DNA of 64,000 nt from Candidatus Aalborgicola danicus (GCA_016703945.1 JADJBC010000051.1:1-64000), one strand, 5' to 3'; numbered from the stretch's first letter, positions 32,871 through 41,481 are shown. Translations and numbers: made by a program. The notes: generated by a model from the sequence alone, not told the origin.

Positions 32871-34016
32871 ATGATTGAATTTTCGTTTGACACACTGCGT
32901 CCACTGGGCTTGAGCCCGCAAATGGCGCAAACCCTGGCCACCACGGATCTGCCAGGCCCAGGTATGGACACCGCAGCCACCCACCGCTGGATGAGAAGCA
33001 CGGCAGTGCACCGCGAGACGGTGGAGGTCCACGACGGCCAACAACAACACAGCGCCCGCTGCGCTGCGCGCCTGACACGCGAACTGCTCGATGCAGGCAG
33101 CGCATTGGCGGTGGGTGACTGGGTGCTTTGCACCCTCGGCATCCATCAGCAATGGTGGGTACAGGCGCGGGTACCACCACTGAGCCAGATTGTGCGGCGC
33201 GACGCCGATGGCAGCCGCCACACGGTCGTCAGCAACGTCGACACGGCCTTGCTGGTCATGGGGCTGGACCTGGACTTCAATGTGCAGCGCCTGGAGCGTT
33301 ATCTCGCCTTGGTGGGCAGCAGTGGCGTATTTCCGGTGGTGGTGTTGACCAAGGCCGATGTGGCCGAACACGCGGCGCCCGACCAGGTGCGCCAGCGTGT
33401 GGACCAGGTCCGTGCGCGGGTGGGCGCACATGTGGAGGTGCTGGCGGTGGATGCCCGCACCGACGCCGCAGCCATCGCACTGTCGCCCTACCTCGCCATG
33501 GGGCAAACGCTGGTGCTGCTGGGCTCCTCCGGCGCCGGCAAAAGCACCCTGACCAATAGCCTGCTGGGCTGGGCGCGCCAGGACACCGGGGCCGTGCGTG
33601 AACACGACAGCCGCGGCAAACACACCACCACGGCGCGCTCCCTGCACCAATTGCCATCGGGCGCCTGTGTCATCGACACCCCCGGCGTACGAACGCTGCG
33701 CCCCGATGTGGATGCCCACACGCTGGGGCAGTTGTTCGAAGACGTGAGCAGTCTGGCCGGTACCTGCCGATTCCGAAACTGCAGCCACCAGGACGAGCCG
33801 GGATGCGCGGTGCGCGCAAACGTCAACCCGGAACGCTTGAAAAATTACCACAAGCTGCTGCGGGAAAGCCGCCGCGACAGCATGGGCGCCCTGGAACGAC
33901 AACAGCAATTGGCAAAGTGGAAGGTGCGCAGCCGGGCCAGTCGACAACGCGCGTCATCCGAACAGGATCAGGGTGATTGGGGGCACGGCCGGTCTGCCAA
34001 CAAGGGCGGACCGTAA
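32871..34016 (+). CDS. rsgA: Ribosome small-subunit GTPase RsgA
   Basis: Circularly permuted GTPase that helps late maturation of the 30S subunit. An OB-fold N-domain is followed by the permuted G motifs: G4 (VVVLTKADVAEH) comes before G1 (LGSSGAGKSTLTNSLLG) and G3 (VIDTPGVRTL). The C-terminal zinc site is CRFRNCSHQDEPGCAVR, and the tail is basic. The ATG at 32871 begins MIEFSFDTLRPLGLS; the upstream open part has no similarity. It has an unusually long leader with a possible leader peptide. folM begins 38 bases downstream. Confidence 0.94.
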   Translation: MIEFSFDTLRPLGLSPQMAQTLATTDLPGPGMDTAATHRWMRSTAVHRETVEVHDGQQQHSARCAARLTRELLDAGSALAVGDWVLCTLGIHQQWWVQARVPPLSQIVRRDADGSRHTVVSNVDTALLVMGLDLDFNVQRLERYLALVGSSGVFPVVVLTKADVAEHAAPDQVRQRVDQVRARVGAHVEVLAVDARTDAAAIALSPYLAMGQTLVLLGSSGAGKSTLTNSLLGWARQDTGAVREHDSRGKHTTTARSLHQLPSGACVIDTPGVRTLRPDVDAHTLGQLFEDVSSLAGTCRFRNCSHQDEPGCAVRANVNPERLKNYHKLLRESRRDSMGALERQQQLAKWKVRSRASRQRASSEQDQGDWGHGRSANKGGP

Positions 34017-34054
34017 AATCGGGCCCTGTCCTCACCTGCCTGGCACCGCCATCC

Positions 34055-34909
34055 ATGTCTTCTGCCCCCACTGCTACCCCACATGTACCCACCGTCCTGG
34101 TGACGGGGGCGGGACGGCGCCTGGGTCGCGAGATTGCATTGGCGCTGGCCACTGCGGGCTGGCGGGTGGCGGTGCACTACCGCGACTCCGAGCAAGATGC
34201 TATAAGAACAGTAGCTGATTGTTCTTATTTCACGGGGGGTTCAGCCGCTTTTCGTGCTGAACTTTCGGAAGAAGCGGCAGTGCGGGCGTTGCTGCCTGCG
34301 GTGGTCCAGACCATGGGCCATGTGGATGCCGTGGTGAACAGTGCGTCGACCTTTGAACACGACACCGTGGCCAGCTTCAGCTTTGCTGCGATGGAAAAAC
34401 ATCTGCGTGCCAACACCGGTGCGGCCATTGTGTTGGCCCAGGCGCTGCACACGCATATCACCGCGCGCGGCGAATTGCCCGCCGGGCCGCCCCAAGGGCA
34501 ATTAGCCCCCTCGGGGGGCAGCGACCCGCGCAGCGGCGGAGCGTGGGGGCGTGGTGTCGTGGTCAACCTGCTGGACCAGAAACTGTGGAACCAGAACCCC
34601 GACTTCTTTAGCTACACGTTGTCCAAAGCCGCGCTGGAAGCCGCCAACACCATGCTGGCCCTAGCCTTGAGTCCACTGGTGCGGGTGGTGGGTGTGGCGC
34701 CGGGCCTCACACTAACCAGCCATTTGCTGAGCGACGCCAAGTTCGAAGCGCTGCACAGACTCTCACCCTTGGGGCGATCCTCCACACCGCAAGACGTGGC
34801 ATCCACTGTGTTATTTGCGCTGCAAAACCAGTCCATCACCGGCACCACGCTGCTGGTGGACGGTGGCCAGCACCTGATGCGTTTTGAGCGCGATTTTTCC
34901 CTGATGTGA
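34055..34909 (+). CDS. folM: SDR oxidoreductase, FolM/pteridine reductase-like
   Basis: Short-chain dehydrogenase of about 284 residues, most like FolM/pteridine reductase, which reduces dihydropterins and dihydrofolate with NADPH. Motifs are VLVTGAGRRLGREIALAL, the arginine-containing nucleotide turn VHYRDSEQD, VNSASTFEHD, and YTLSKAALEAANTML with Tyr and Lys of the active site; ITGTTLLVDGGQHL ends the fold. Two segments look inserted relative to family norms: the repeat-derived loop TVADCSYFTGGSAAF (34199-34255) and about 26 residues rich in Gly, Pro and Ser (around 34466-34550) with the GC-rich repeat. folB follows after 25 bases, supporting a pterin role. Confidence 0.85.
   Translation: MSSAPTATPHVPTVLVTGAGRRLGREIALALATAGWRVAVHYRDSEQDAIRTVADCSYFTGGSAAFRAELSEEAAVRALLPAVVQTMGHVDAVVNSASTFEHDTVASFSFAAMEKHLRANTGAAIVLAQALHTHITARGELPAGPPQGQLAPSGGSDPRSGGAWGRGVVVNLLDQKLWNQNPDFFSYTLSKAALEAANTMLALALSPLVRVVGVAPGLTLTSHLLSDAKFEALHRLSPLGRSSTPQDVASTVLFALQNQSITGTTLLVDGGQHLMRFERDFSLM
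34199..34255 (+). repeat. Dispersed 57-bp repeat, copy inside folM
   Basis: Begins GCTATAAGAACAGTAGCTGA and continues TTCTTATTTCACGGGGGG, matching the consensus in coding direction and in the same frame as other in-gene copies. Confidence 0.65.
34517..34539 (+). repeat. GC-rich 23-bp repeat inside folM
   Basis: Exact reverse complement of 27776-27798. It is part of a segment encoding a Gly/Pro/Ser-rich insertion that the family normally lacks. Confidence 0.75.
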
Positions 34910-34934
34910 CAGCCCCAACCGGACCCTTCACCCC

Positions 34935-35306
34935 ATGCAACACACCACGGGAACCCAGATTCTGACCCTGACCGGCCTGCGTTTTGACGCCAACTTGGGG
35001 ATACTGGAGTCGGAAAAGCTCGCCCCCCAGCCGATCCAGGTTGATGCGGAACTCAGTCTGGGCATTCAGCCCCTGTTGCCCCACGACGACGACATCCACC
35101 ATGTACTGGACTACCGCAAGGTGCGGCAAATCATCATCAATGAGTGCACGGCCGAACATGTCAACCTGCTGGAGAGCCTGATTGGCAAGTTGGCGCATCG
35201 TTTGATGCAGTTGCCGGGCGTGCTGGGTGTACGGGTGAAGATCGCCAAACTGGAGATTTTTGACGACTGTGAAGTGGCGATTCGGGTTGAAGCGGGGCAG
35301 TGGTGA
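34935..35306 (+). CDS. folB: Dihydroneopterin aldolase FolB
   Basis: A 123-residue tunnel-fold enzyme that splits dihydroneopterin to hydroxymethyl-dihydropterin and glycolaldehyde in folate synthesis. Motifs are TLTGLRFDANLGILESEKL with the substrate-binding Glu, DDDIHHVLDYRKVRQ, HVNLLESLIGKLAHRLMQLP and VKIAKLEIFDDCEVAI. It lies 25 bases after the pteridine-reductase-like gene, a natural folate pair. Confidence 0.93.
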   Translation: MQHTTGTQILTLTGLRFDANLGILESEKLAPQPIQVDAELSLGIQPLLPHDDDIHHVLDYRKVRQIIINECTAEHVNLLESLIGKLAHRLMQLPGVLGVRVKIAKLEIFDDCEVAIRVEAGQW

Positions 35307-35332
35307 GCTTTTGGCGTCTCTCGTTGCTCGGA

Positions 35333-35422
35333 CTCCGGGGCGCGGACGGCGCAGACATCGGGGGCTCATACGCTGCGCTTTTTGAAATCGCCCCCGACAT
35401 CTGCACCACCCGCACCCCGGAG
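35333..35422 (-). repeat. Large hairpin element, 33-bp arms (minus-strand RNA)
   Basis: Left arm 35333-35365 and right arm 35390-35422 are inverted repeats with 27 of 33 pairs exact. All six mismatches become G-U pairs if the minus strand is transcribed, so an RNA from that strand would fold into an unbroken 33-bp stem. The 24-nt loop in that direction starts GATTTC and ends GTATGA, the same ends as the loop at 41509-41533. It lies between folB and ttcA. Confidence 0.6.
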
Positions 35423-35592
35423 CGACCCATGACAGGAGAGGCCGCAATTGGGCTTGTCTCTCCAATCGGGCACTGAAATAGGGAATTGGGGTCGCAACCC
35501 CATTCTGGACCGTCGCTTTGTCGGAAAATGAAACATTGAACGGAATGGGGCACTGACTCCATATTTCGTAGTAATCGGAGAAAGATGAATTT

Positions 35593-36546
35593 ATGAGCGC
35601 CGTCTGGATAGAAAACGAAACGGCTCCCGCCGCCAAGATTGCGCCCATTGAGCGCGACCCGGCGCAGCGTGCCGCCTACGAGACCCACAAGCTGGAGAAA
35701 CGCCTGTGCCGCCAGGTCGGCCAGGCCATCATCGACTTCAACATGATTGAAGAAGGCGACCGCGTCATGGTGTGTATGTCGGGTGGCAAAGACAGCTACG
35801 GCATGCTCGACATCCTGCTCAAGATGCAGCAGCGCGCGCCCATCCGTTTCGAGATCGTGGCCGTCAACCTGGACCAGAAGCAGCCCGGTTTTCCCGACCA
35901 CATCCTGCCTGAGTACCTGAAAAGTCTGGGTGTGGAGTACCACATCGAAACGCAGGACACCTATTCCATCGTCAAGCGCAACATCCCCGAAGGCAAAACC
36001 ATGTGCAGCCTGTGCAGCCGCCTGCGCCGGGGCATTTTGTACAGCGTGGCGCGGCGCCTGAAGTGCAACAAGCTGGCGCTGGGCCACCACCGCGACGACA
36101 TGTTGCAGACCTTCTTTTTGAACATGTTTTTTGGTGGCAAGCTCAAGGGCATGCCGCCCAAGCTGACCAGCGACAACGGTGAATTTATTGTCATCCGCCC
36201 GATGGCTTACGTGGCCGAGAAGGACCTGATCCGCTGGGCCGCACACCGCCAGTTCCCCATCATCCCGTGTTCGCTGTGCGGCAGCCAGACCAACCTGCAG
36301 CGCGTGCAGATCGGCAACATGCTGCGCGAGTGGGAGAAACAATACCCCGGCCGCGCCGAGACCATGTTCACCGCCTTGCAAAACGTGGTGCCATCCCACC
36401 TGATGGACCATAAACGCCATGATTTCAAGGCCATCAAAGCCACTGGTGTACCCGATGCGGATGGCGACACGGCCTTTGACCCGGAAGAAGAAATCGTGCG
36501 GCCTGCACTTTCAGGCCTGCCGGGATTGCAGGTGGTGACGGTATGA
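35593..36546 (+). CDS. ttcA: tRNA 2-thiocytidine(32) synthetase TtcA
   Basis: Iron-sulfur ATP-pyrophosphatase that thiolates C32 of some tRNAs, 317 residues. The PP-loop is VCMSGGKDSYGMLDIL. Two cluster-binding Cys pairs are present (KTMCSLCSRLRRG and IIPCSLCGSQTNLQ), and ALGHHRDDMLQTFFLNM lies between them. The N-terminus follows the family (KLEKRLCRQVGQAIIDFNMI). The stop overlaps the start of the next gene by four bases. Confidence 0.95.
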   Translation: MSAVWIENETAPAAKIAPIERDPAQRAAYETHKLEKRLCRQVGQAIIDFNMIEEGDRVMVCMSGGKDSYGMLDILLKMQQRAPIRFEIVAVNLDQKQPGFPDHILPEYLKSLGVEYHIETQDTYSIVKRNIPEGKTMCSLCSRLRRGILYSVARRLKCNKLALGHHRDDMLQTFFLNMFFGGKLKGMPPKLTSDNGEFIVIRPMAYVAEKDLIRWAAHRQFPIIPCSLCGSQTNLQRVQIGNMLREWEKQYPGRAETMFTALQNVVPSHLMDHKRHDFKAIKATGVPDADGDTAFDPEEEIVRPALSGLPGLQVVTV

Positions 36547-37151
36547 AACCGCTGTGGCGTCTGGCGGGGCTGGCGGCCGTTGCTGCTAGCCTGTTATTGG
36601 CGGGTTGCGCAACCACCCGCATGATTGACAGCGAGGTACGCAGTTTTTCGGGTGCGGCCTCCGTCGCCTCGCAGGCGACCTATCGATTTGACCATTTGCC
36701 TTCCACCCAGGCGGCACCGGCCCAGCAGCAGCGCTTGGAAGAGTTGGCAACCCACGCCCTTGCGCGCAAGGGTTTGCTTCGCAACGACGCGTCCGCGCAG
36801 TACGGGGTGACACTTCGGGTACGCGCGGAACAGAACGTATCGCCGACCCTTTTTTCGGTGTTCCCCAGCCGCTGGATTGCGGCACCTGGCGGAAGGCGCT
36901 GGCTGTACCGCAGCTTGCCGGTAGCGGAAACCACGGAATACCGCCACACGGTCGAGGTGCTGATGCGCGACACCGGCAGTGGCCAGATCATCTATGAAAG
37001 CCGGGCCATGCATGAAGGCCCGTGGTCCGACACACTGACTCTGTTGCCCGCCATTCTGGAGGCGGCGCTCACCGACTACCCCCAAGCCGTGCCCGCACCA
37101 CACACTGTGGTGGTCGAGCTGTCCCCCAACCCACCCAAGACACCCAAATGA
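36543..37151 (+). CDS. DUF4136-like lipoprotein
   Basis: A 202-residue predicted lipoprotein: signal AAVAASLLLAGCATTRM with Cys22 as the lipid site. The body (SQATYRFDHLPSTQ, LARKGLLRNDASAQYGVTLR, RHTVEVLMRDTGSGQIIYES) resembles DUF4136, a family of envelope lipoproteins of unknown role. The ATG overlaps the ttcA stop and the TGA overlaps the next ATG (ATGA), so these three genes are read as one unit. Confidence 0.8.
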   Translation: MKPLWRLAGLAAVAASLLLAGCATTRMIDSEVRSFSGAASVASQATYRFDHLPSTQAAPAQQQRLEELATHALARKGLLRNDASAQYGVTLRVRAEQNVSPTLFSVFPSRWIAAPGGRRWLYRSLPVAETTEYRHTVEVLMRDTGSGQIIYESRAMHEGPWSDTLTLLPAILEAALTDYPQAVPAPHTVVVELSPNPPKTPK

Positions 37152-37798
37152 GCGCCACCCGCATCATTGCCATTCGCCACGGCGAAACCGCCTGGAACGT
37201 CGACACCCGCTTGCAGGGCCACCTGGACATTGGTCTTAACAACCGCGGTCAGTGGCAGGCCAAACGCACCGCACTGGCGCTCGCCGACGAAGACATTGCC
37301 GCGATTTACAGCAGCGATTTGTCCCGTGCCCACGCGACCGCAAAAGCCATCGCCGACCTCAGCCGCAGCGCCAGTGCGCGCCAGGTGCGACCGCATACCG
37401 GCTTGCGCGAACGGGGTTTTGGCATTTTTGAGGGCCAGACCTACGCCCAGATCAGCATGGACTGGCCCGAAGAGTCCCGCCGCTGGCGCCAGCGAGACCC
37501 CCACTTTGCCCCCGAAGGCGGTGAGACGTTGACCCAGTTGCGCGAACGCATCACCCGTACCGTCAACAGCCTGGCCAGCCAGCACATCGGCGAGCAAATT
37601 GTGCTGGTCGCCCATGGGGGAGTGATGGACGCCCTGTACCGGTTGGCCACCGGGCAGGACATTGAATCGCCCCGTTCCTGGGACCTGGGCAATGCGGCCA
37701 TCAACCGCCTGCTGTGGACGCCTGAAGGTTTGACGCTGGTGGGTTGGGCCGATAAACGCCACCTGGACGACGCGACGCTGGATGAAGCCAGCGCGTGA
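37148..37798 (+). CDS. Histidine phosphatase family protein
   Basis: A 216-residue member of the phosphoglycerate-mutase-like histidine phosphatases. The catalytic His is in IIAIRHGETAWNVDTRLQG; the acid/base Glu lies in LRERGFGIFEGQTYAQI and the second His in IVLVAHGGVMDALYRLATG. Substrates of such proteins range from sugar phosphates to alpha-ribazole phosphate; the sequence does not decide. Start ATG 37148 overlaps the preceding stop. Confidence 0.92.
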   Translation: MSATRIIAIRHGETAWNVDTRLQGHLDIGLNNRGQWQAKRTALALADEDIAAIYSSDLSRAHATAKAIADLSRSASARQVRPHTGLRERGFGIFEGQTYAQISMDWPEESRRWRQRDPHFAPEGGETLTQLRERITRTVNSLASQHIGEQIVLVAHGGVMDALYRLATGQDIESPRSWDLGNAAINRLLWTPEGLTLVGWADKRHLDDATLDEASA

Positions 37799-38240
37799 AC
37801 GGGTTAGCGTATCGGCAGTGTGCCCAGATCCCAATTCCGTGTGAAGACTGGGGCTCGGCTACCCGGTTTAGGCGCATAGTTGGCGTTCTTCACGGGGTAT
37901 GGACGACCGCCTGAAATACGATTTTGCTGAACTGCCTCTCGCGGCGGCGGACGGCGTGGCTTTCGTTCTCCGGCGCGCGTCGCGGGCGGTCCGGCCTGTT
38001 TTGCAGACTCTGGTGCGTCAACCTCTTGGTTTGGGCGCACACTCTGTGGCAGCCGCGAGTTCGGCCTGCGCCCGCAAGCCCCACCGCCCGCCTTGGGGTG
38101 GGGTTTGATTGCGATGGCGGCGCTACCCGGTTTAGACGCTATTGCGGTCGGACGCGGCGCTCAAAAGCTGTCATAGAAACTAGCCTATTCAATCCACCAG
38201 ATTGATTAGTTTGTTTCGCCTGATAAATGCCGCATGCCGA
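37799..38240. other. Intergenic stretch with a direct repeat
   Basis: About 440 bases between the phosphatase gene and the end of the leftward nuclease operon. GCTACCCGGTTTAG occurs at 37858-37871 and again at 38122-38135, each followed by a similar CGC-containing tail. The 250 bases between them hold no convincing gene. It may mark the border of the accessory segment. Confidence 0.4.
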
Positions 38241-39281
38241 CTAGGTCATTGCCTCGTAAGTGATGCCATGGTCTTGAGGTAGCACAGCAAGAATGTTTTT
38301 CACAGCCTCCTCAGTTCTGAGGCCCCATTGGTTCGTCATTGCGTAGGTCCTGCCATCAATGTGGAACACTTCATCGTCTTTGCAAAAGTACCGCCTTCTG
38401 TCCTTGCCCGGTACAGCATTCATAAGTTGATCGCCGGTGAGGTTTCCGGAAGCAGAAAAGAACATCATGGATTCTCGCCAGGAGACTGCGCCAGCGATGG
38501 CCTGCGGTTTTAACCCCAACCGAATGGCTTCCTTGACCACCTGGTAAATGAAATGACGTTTTGGGAGATTAGAACCGGCTTCTCCTTGCGGTGTCTTAAC
38601 GAGGTACCGCGTGAAATCGCGGCCGCCAGCATCCACAGCGGCCTTAACCAAATTCTTTTCCCGAATAGCCACTTGAAAAGCGGCGGCTTCCGGCAAGGGA
38701 ATGACTTGCTGCACATCCAGCAATACGCGGTCCTGAAAGGCGTAAGGCCGCATCCTGAAACACATGATGTCCAGTCCTTGAGCGTTGAGCCAAAGGACTG
38801 CTGATGTGATCTCTTTAGAGAAGTCGGCTGAAGCAAGAACGACTCGCACCTGGTTACTAAGGGCCACTGGCCCATCTTCGACGTCTAGATGTGCGCGAAT
38901 ACTGGGTTCAGCAGTATCAGGAGAGAATCCCCGTCCTGCCAGATACTTCCGATGCGCTTCGACCGCCTGTTCAAATGTCATCGTTGAGACCATCGCGGCG
39001 TATCGAAGCGCCTGTAATTCCATATGTCCGCCATCGTCCGTGCGCTTTAGTTCAATGACAACGAGGCAGCCGTCGCGGTCCAGCCCAAGCAAATCAATGC
39101 GGCGCTTGGAGTCTTCCCATTGGCCGAACTCTTCCGCCAGGATCAACGTGTCAGGCGAAATCGCTTCAATATGTTCACGCAAGACCCGTTGAACGTCATC
39201 CCGCTCTTTGAGTCCGAGTAATGCGTATGTGGTCGTCGGGATCGCTACCATTGAATCCTTGGTGAACTCGTAGAGTGCCAT
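38241..39281 (-). CDS. NucS-like PD-(D/E)XK nuclease domain protein
   Basis: A 346-residue protein, last gene of the four-gene operon. Its N-terminal third has a restriction-type nuclease core: EEFGQWEDSKRRIDLLGLD, with Asp63, and CLVVIELKRTDDGG with Glu77 and Lys79. This resembles DUF91/NucS-like endonucleases. The rest (from about residue 130) is unclassified by eye and may bind DNA or a partner; it includes RDFTRYLVKTPQG and DKRRYFCKDDEV-like DRRRYFCKDDEVFHIDGRTY near the end. The start is five bases after the upstream stop. Defence against foreign DNA is a reasonable guess from fold and company, not shown. Confidence 0.75.
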   Translation of the reverse strand: MALYEFTKDSMVAIPTTTYALLGLKERDDVQRVLREHIEAISPDTLILAEEFGQWEDSKRRIDLLGLDRDGCLVVIELKRTDDGGHMELQALRYAAMVSTMTFEQAVEAHRKYLAGRGFSPDTAEPSIRAHLDVEDGPVALSNQVRVVLASADFSKEITSAVLWLNAQGLDIMCFRMRPYAFQDRVLLDVQQVIPLPEAAAFQVAIREKNLVKAAVDAGGRDFTRYLVKTPQGEAGSNLPKRHFIYQVVKEAIRLGLKPQAIAGAVSWRESMMFFSASGNLTGDQLMNAVPGKDRRRYFCKDDEVFHIDGRTYAMTNQWGLRTEEAVKNILAVLPQDHGITYEAMT

Positions 39282-39286
39282 TTTGT

Positions 39287-40150
39287 TTACCTCGTTCGGG
39301 TTGGGTTTTTCATTGTGCTGCTAGCGCCTACATGATGGCGACTTGTTTCACCTTTGGTGAACACTGAATCTGTCTGTACAGTCTTGCGTGGAACGATGTC
39401 ACGAAGTTTCTTGATCCAAACTCCAACAGTTCCTCCCTCCGTTTTCCGGAAACGTCGGGCCAAAAATTTGTATGCGGGCCAACACGGTGACTCATAGCTT
39501 TTCCTGTCGTGACCAACACCACCATAAAGAAGGATCTCTGGTTGACCCGCAGGGTTCGCGAGTACCACCCTCGCAAAAACTTGGTCAGGATCGGTGAAGT
39601 CGGTCCAGTTGTGGCCGAATGCATGACCGGGCTGAATGACAGCGACAACCTTTGGAGCGACCCTGTTTGCAACGTAAAGTGCTTGAAACGTCTCAACCCC
39701 ATCCGCACAAATGAATAGAAGACTGAATCGAACTGGCCCATGCGTGAATGGGAAATCGGCACGCCGTTGGAATATGGACCACACACAAAATGGTTCTTTG
39801 ATGTAGTCGTGGTGCCGCAATGGATCACCGTCCCCACGACGAAGCTCCAACGGTCTACAGCCATCAGGCGAAAGTTCATTCTCAGCTACAAAGCGATGGG
39901 CAACAAGATCGTAACCAGTGAAACGCAGGGCGCTCATAAGAGCAGCGTGAGTATGGCCGTAATCAACATAGACGAAACTTAGGACATTGCCCCCAAGGTG
40001 TTTTATCGGGTCGCCGTCAAAGCTGGACGAGGGATAGTAAAGTGATTCGCGCAATAGTTCATGAAGCGGAAGCGGGTCGTGCATGATTGCATTCGGAGTC
40101 AAGTTGGTTAGCCAACTTGGAACATCTATTGTTTGTAATTGGCGAAGCAT
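39287..40150 (-). CDS. Protein of unknown family in the nuclease operon
   Basis: A 287-residue soluble protein from ATG 40150; the frame is open further upstream but that overlaps the previous gene. I recognise no domain. Notable segments are LHELLRESLYYPSSSFDGDP, VLSFVYVDYGHTHAALM, SLLFICADGVETFQALYVAN and VAVIQPGHAFGHNWTDFTDP; the clusters of His, Asp and Tyr suggest an enzyme. The last about 35 residues are polar and likely disordered. No membrane segment or signal is seen. It is third in the operon, 13 bases after the hydrolase gene and five before the NucS-like gene. Confidence 0.65.
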   Translation of the reverse strand: MLRQLQTIDVPSWLTNLTPNAIMHDPLPLHELLRESLYYPSSSFDGDPIKHLGGNVLSFVYVDYGHTHAALMSALRFTGYDLVAHRFVAENELSPDGCRPLELRRGDGDPLRHHDYIKEPFCVWSIFQRRADFPFTHGPVRFSLLFICADGVETFQALYVANRVAPKVVAVIQPGHAFGHNWTDFTDPDQVFARVVLANPAGQPEILLYGGVGHDRKSYESPCWPAYKFLARRFRKTEGGTVGVWIKKLRDIVPRKTVQTDSVFTKGETSRHHVGASSTMKNPTRTR

Positions 40151-40163
40151 CGCGAACTCGTCA

Positions 40164-40784
40164 TCACGCCGGGGCAAGTTTATCGGCAGTACAAGGGGCC
40201 AACCACCTATCGAGTACGGCTGAAACATATTGCTTATCCAGCATGTGCCCGCCACTTGGCACGACGGTTGCACTCAGCCCAAGGAGTTCTGCAAGCTTTG
40301 TGACGTTGGCTGGATTGCTCTGCCAGTCCAGTTCGCCTACATGAATTTCGCAGTGCAGTGGTGTCGGGTATGTTCCATTTTCCGCATTTTGCGCCAGTCG
40401 CCCGGAGTGAGGCGGGATGAACCCCATTCTGATGTCTTCGTTTGAAAACTCACCCACGATAGGTGAAAGCAACAAGACTTTGCCAATGTAGGGCTTCATT
40501 AGCGTCAGTGCATTCAAGAACAAGTAAGCGCCAAAAGAGTTGGCAATGACTCGCGCCCCCTCACGCCAGTAATTGTTCGTCAGGTCTTCTGCAATTATTG
40601 CGATCTGATCTGAAAATGGGATGGCTTTGAAGTCACCAATGGTTTGTCTGCCGGCCACGTTAAAGCCTCGGCTCATTAGTGCCTCGCCAAGTCCTGTTTC
40701 AAGGCGACCGCCGTGTCCAGGAAGGTAGTAGACGGTTTCGGATTTCATAGTCAGCAACCCCGTTTTGTGGATCCCTGGATTCAT
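40164..40784 (-). CDS. Alpha/beta hydrolase-fold protein
   Basis: A 206-residue compact hydrolase. After a short lead, ETVYYLPGHGGRLETGLGEA gives the oxyanion-side HG motif; the nucleophile elbow is ARVIANSFGAYLFLNAL with Ser83; likely Asp153 in HVGELDWQSN and His170 in VVPSGGHMLDKQ complete a triad. It lacks the full GxSxG (A-N-S-F-G). Its ATG overlaps the TGA of the preceding nuclease gene (ATGA), so the two are translationally coupled; an ATG at 40748 is the alternative. Substrate unknown. Confidence 0.75.
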   Translation of the reverse strand: MNPGIHKTGLLTMKSETVYYLPGHGGRLETGLGEALMSRGFNVAGRQTIGDFKAIPFSDQIAIIAEDLTNNYWREGARVIANSFGAYLFLNALTLMKPYIGKVLLLSPIVGEFSNEDIRMGFIPPHSGRLAQNAENGTYPTPLHCEIHVGELDWQSNPANVTKLAELLGLSATVVPSGGHMLDKQYVSAVLDRWLAPCTADKLAPA

Positions 40785-41242
40785 TTGTTTGACGCATCAG
40801 CCCCAAACACATGCCACGCATCCTCATACCCCAACGCTTTCAGTACGCTCGGAAGAATACCGGGCATTTTTGGAACCAGGAACGCCTTGGTAAATTGCTC
40901 CGGTTTTGAGTAAAGGTCCTCGCCAGGAACAATGAAGTATCGAACGGGTTGGCCGGGCTTGTTGAGCAAGACAAAGACATAAACCTGAGTTGGTTCGACT
41001 TTTTTGTGGCTCAACAAAAAGTAGTTCGTCGACCGCAATGCCTTTACCTGGACCGCGTAGGCAAGCTTTGATTGTGGGTCGTAAGCCAATAGATCGACAG
41101 ACTTGGCATTGCCGAATGTCACAGACGTTTGAAGTCCTCGCTTCAACAACTCAGCAGCGACAAATAGCTCGCCGGCAAGTCCCGTGATCTGACCGTCGAC
41201 TCGTGACTTCTTCTGCGCTGAGGTGGTACTTGCGATGGTCAT
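40781..41242 (-). CDS. Small PD-(D/E)XK-like nuclease, first operon gene
   Basis: A 153-residue protein with the layout of a minimal restriction-type nuclease: GLAGELFVAAELLKRG with Glu25, then NAKSVDLLAYD with Asp50, and LAYAVQVKALRS with Gln65 and Lys67. This is the E-D-QxK form seen in DUF4365-like and some resolvase-type nucleases. The ATG at 41242 opens the leftward operon. The TGA overlaps the hydrolase ATG. Base composition of this operon looks lower in GC than the neighbouring core genes, consistent with transfer. Confidence 0.72.
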   Translation of the reverse strand: MTIASTTSAQKKSRVDGQITGLAGELFVAAELLKRGLQTSVTFGNAKSVDLLAYDPQSKLAYAVQVKALRSTNYFLLSHKKVEPTQVYVFVLLNKPGQPVRYFIVPGEDLYSKPEQFTKAFLVPKMPGILPSVLKALGYEDAWHVFGADASNK

Positions 41243-41481
41243 GATAGTTGCTAGTAACGGAGGCTAGACAGGCTGACTTTCTAGCGAAACTTTAGGGAAG
41301 TGAACTATTGTGACCGACAGCTTATGGCGAAATCGAAGGTCCGCCTTTCACGGTACGTTGTGGTTACATCTGCGTTGACCACTGACCCGCTACAGCCTTA
41401 AAGAGTCAATTTGCTGTCATGAAACCTATGACCGCTCCCGCCCCTGAACTGACCTCCTTTGCCGGTCCAACCAACACCTAC

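Noticed and set aside
37804..38108. Open frames on both strands between the phosphatase and nuclease genes.
   Set aside because: They overlap each other in a GC-rich stretch and have no recognisable motif; more likely the result of composition.
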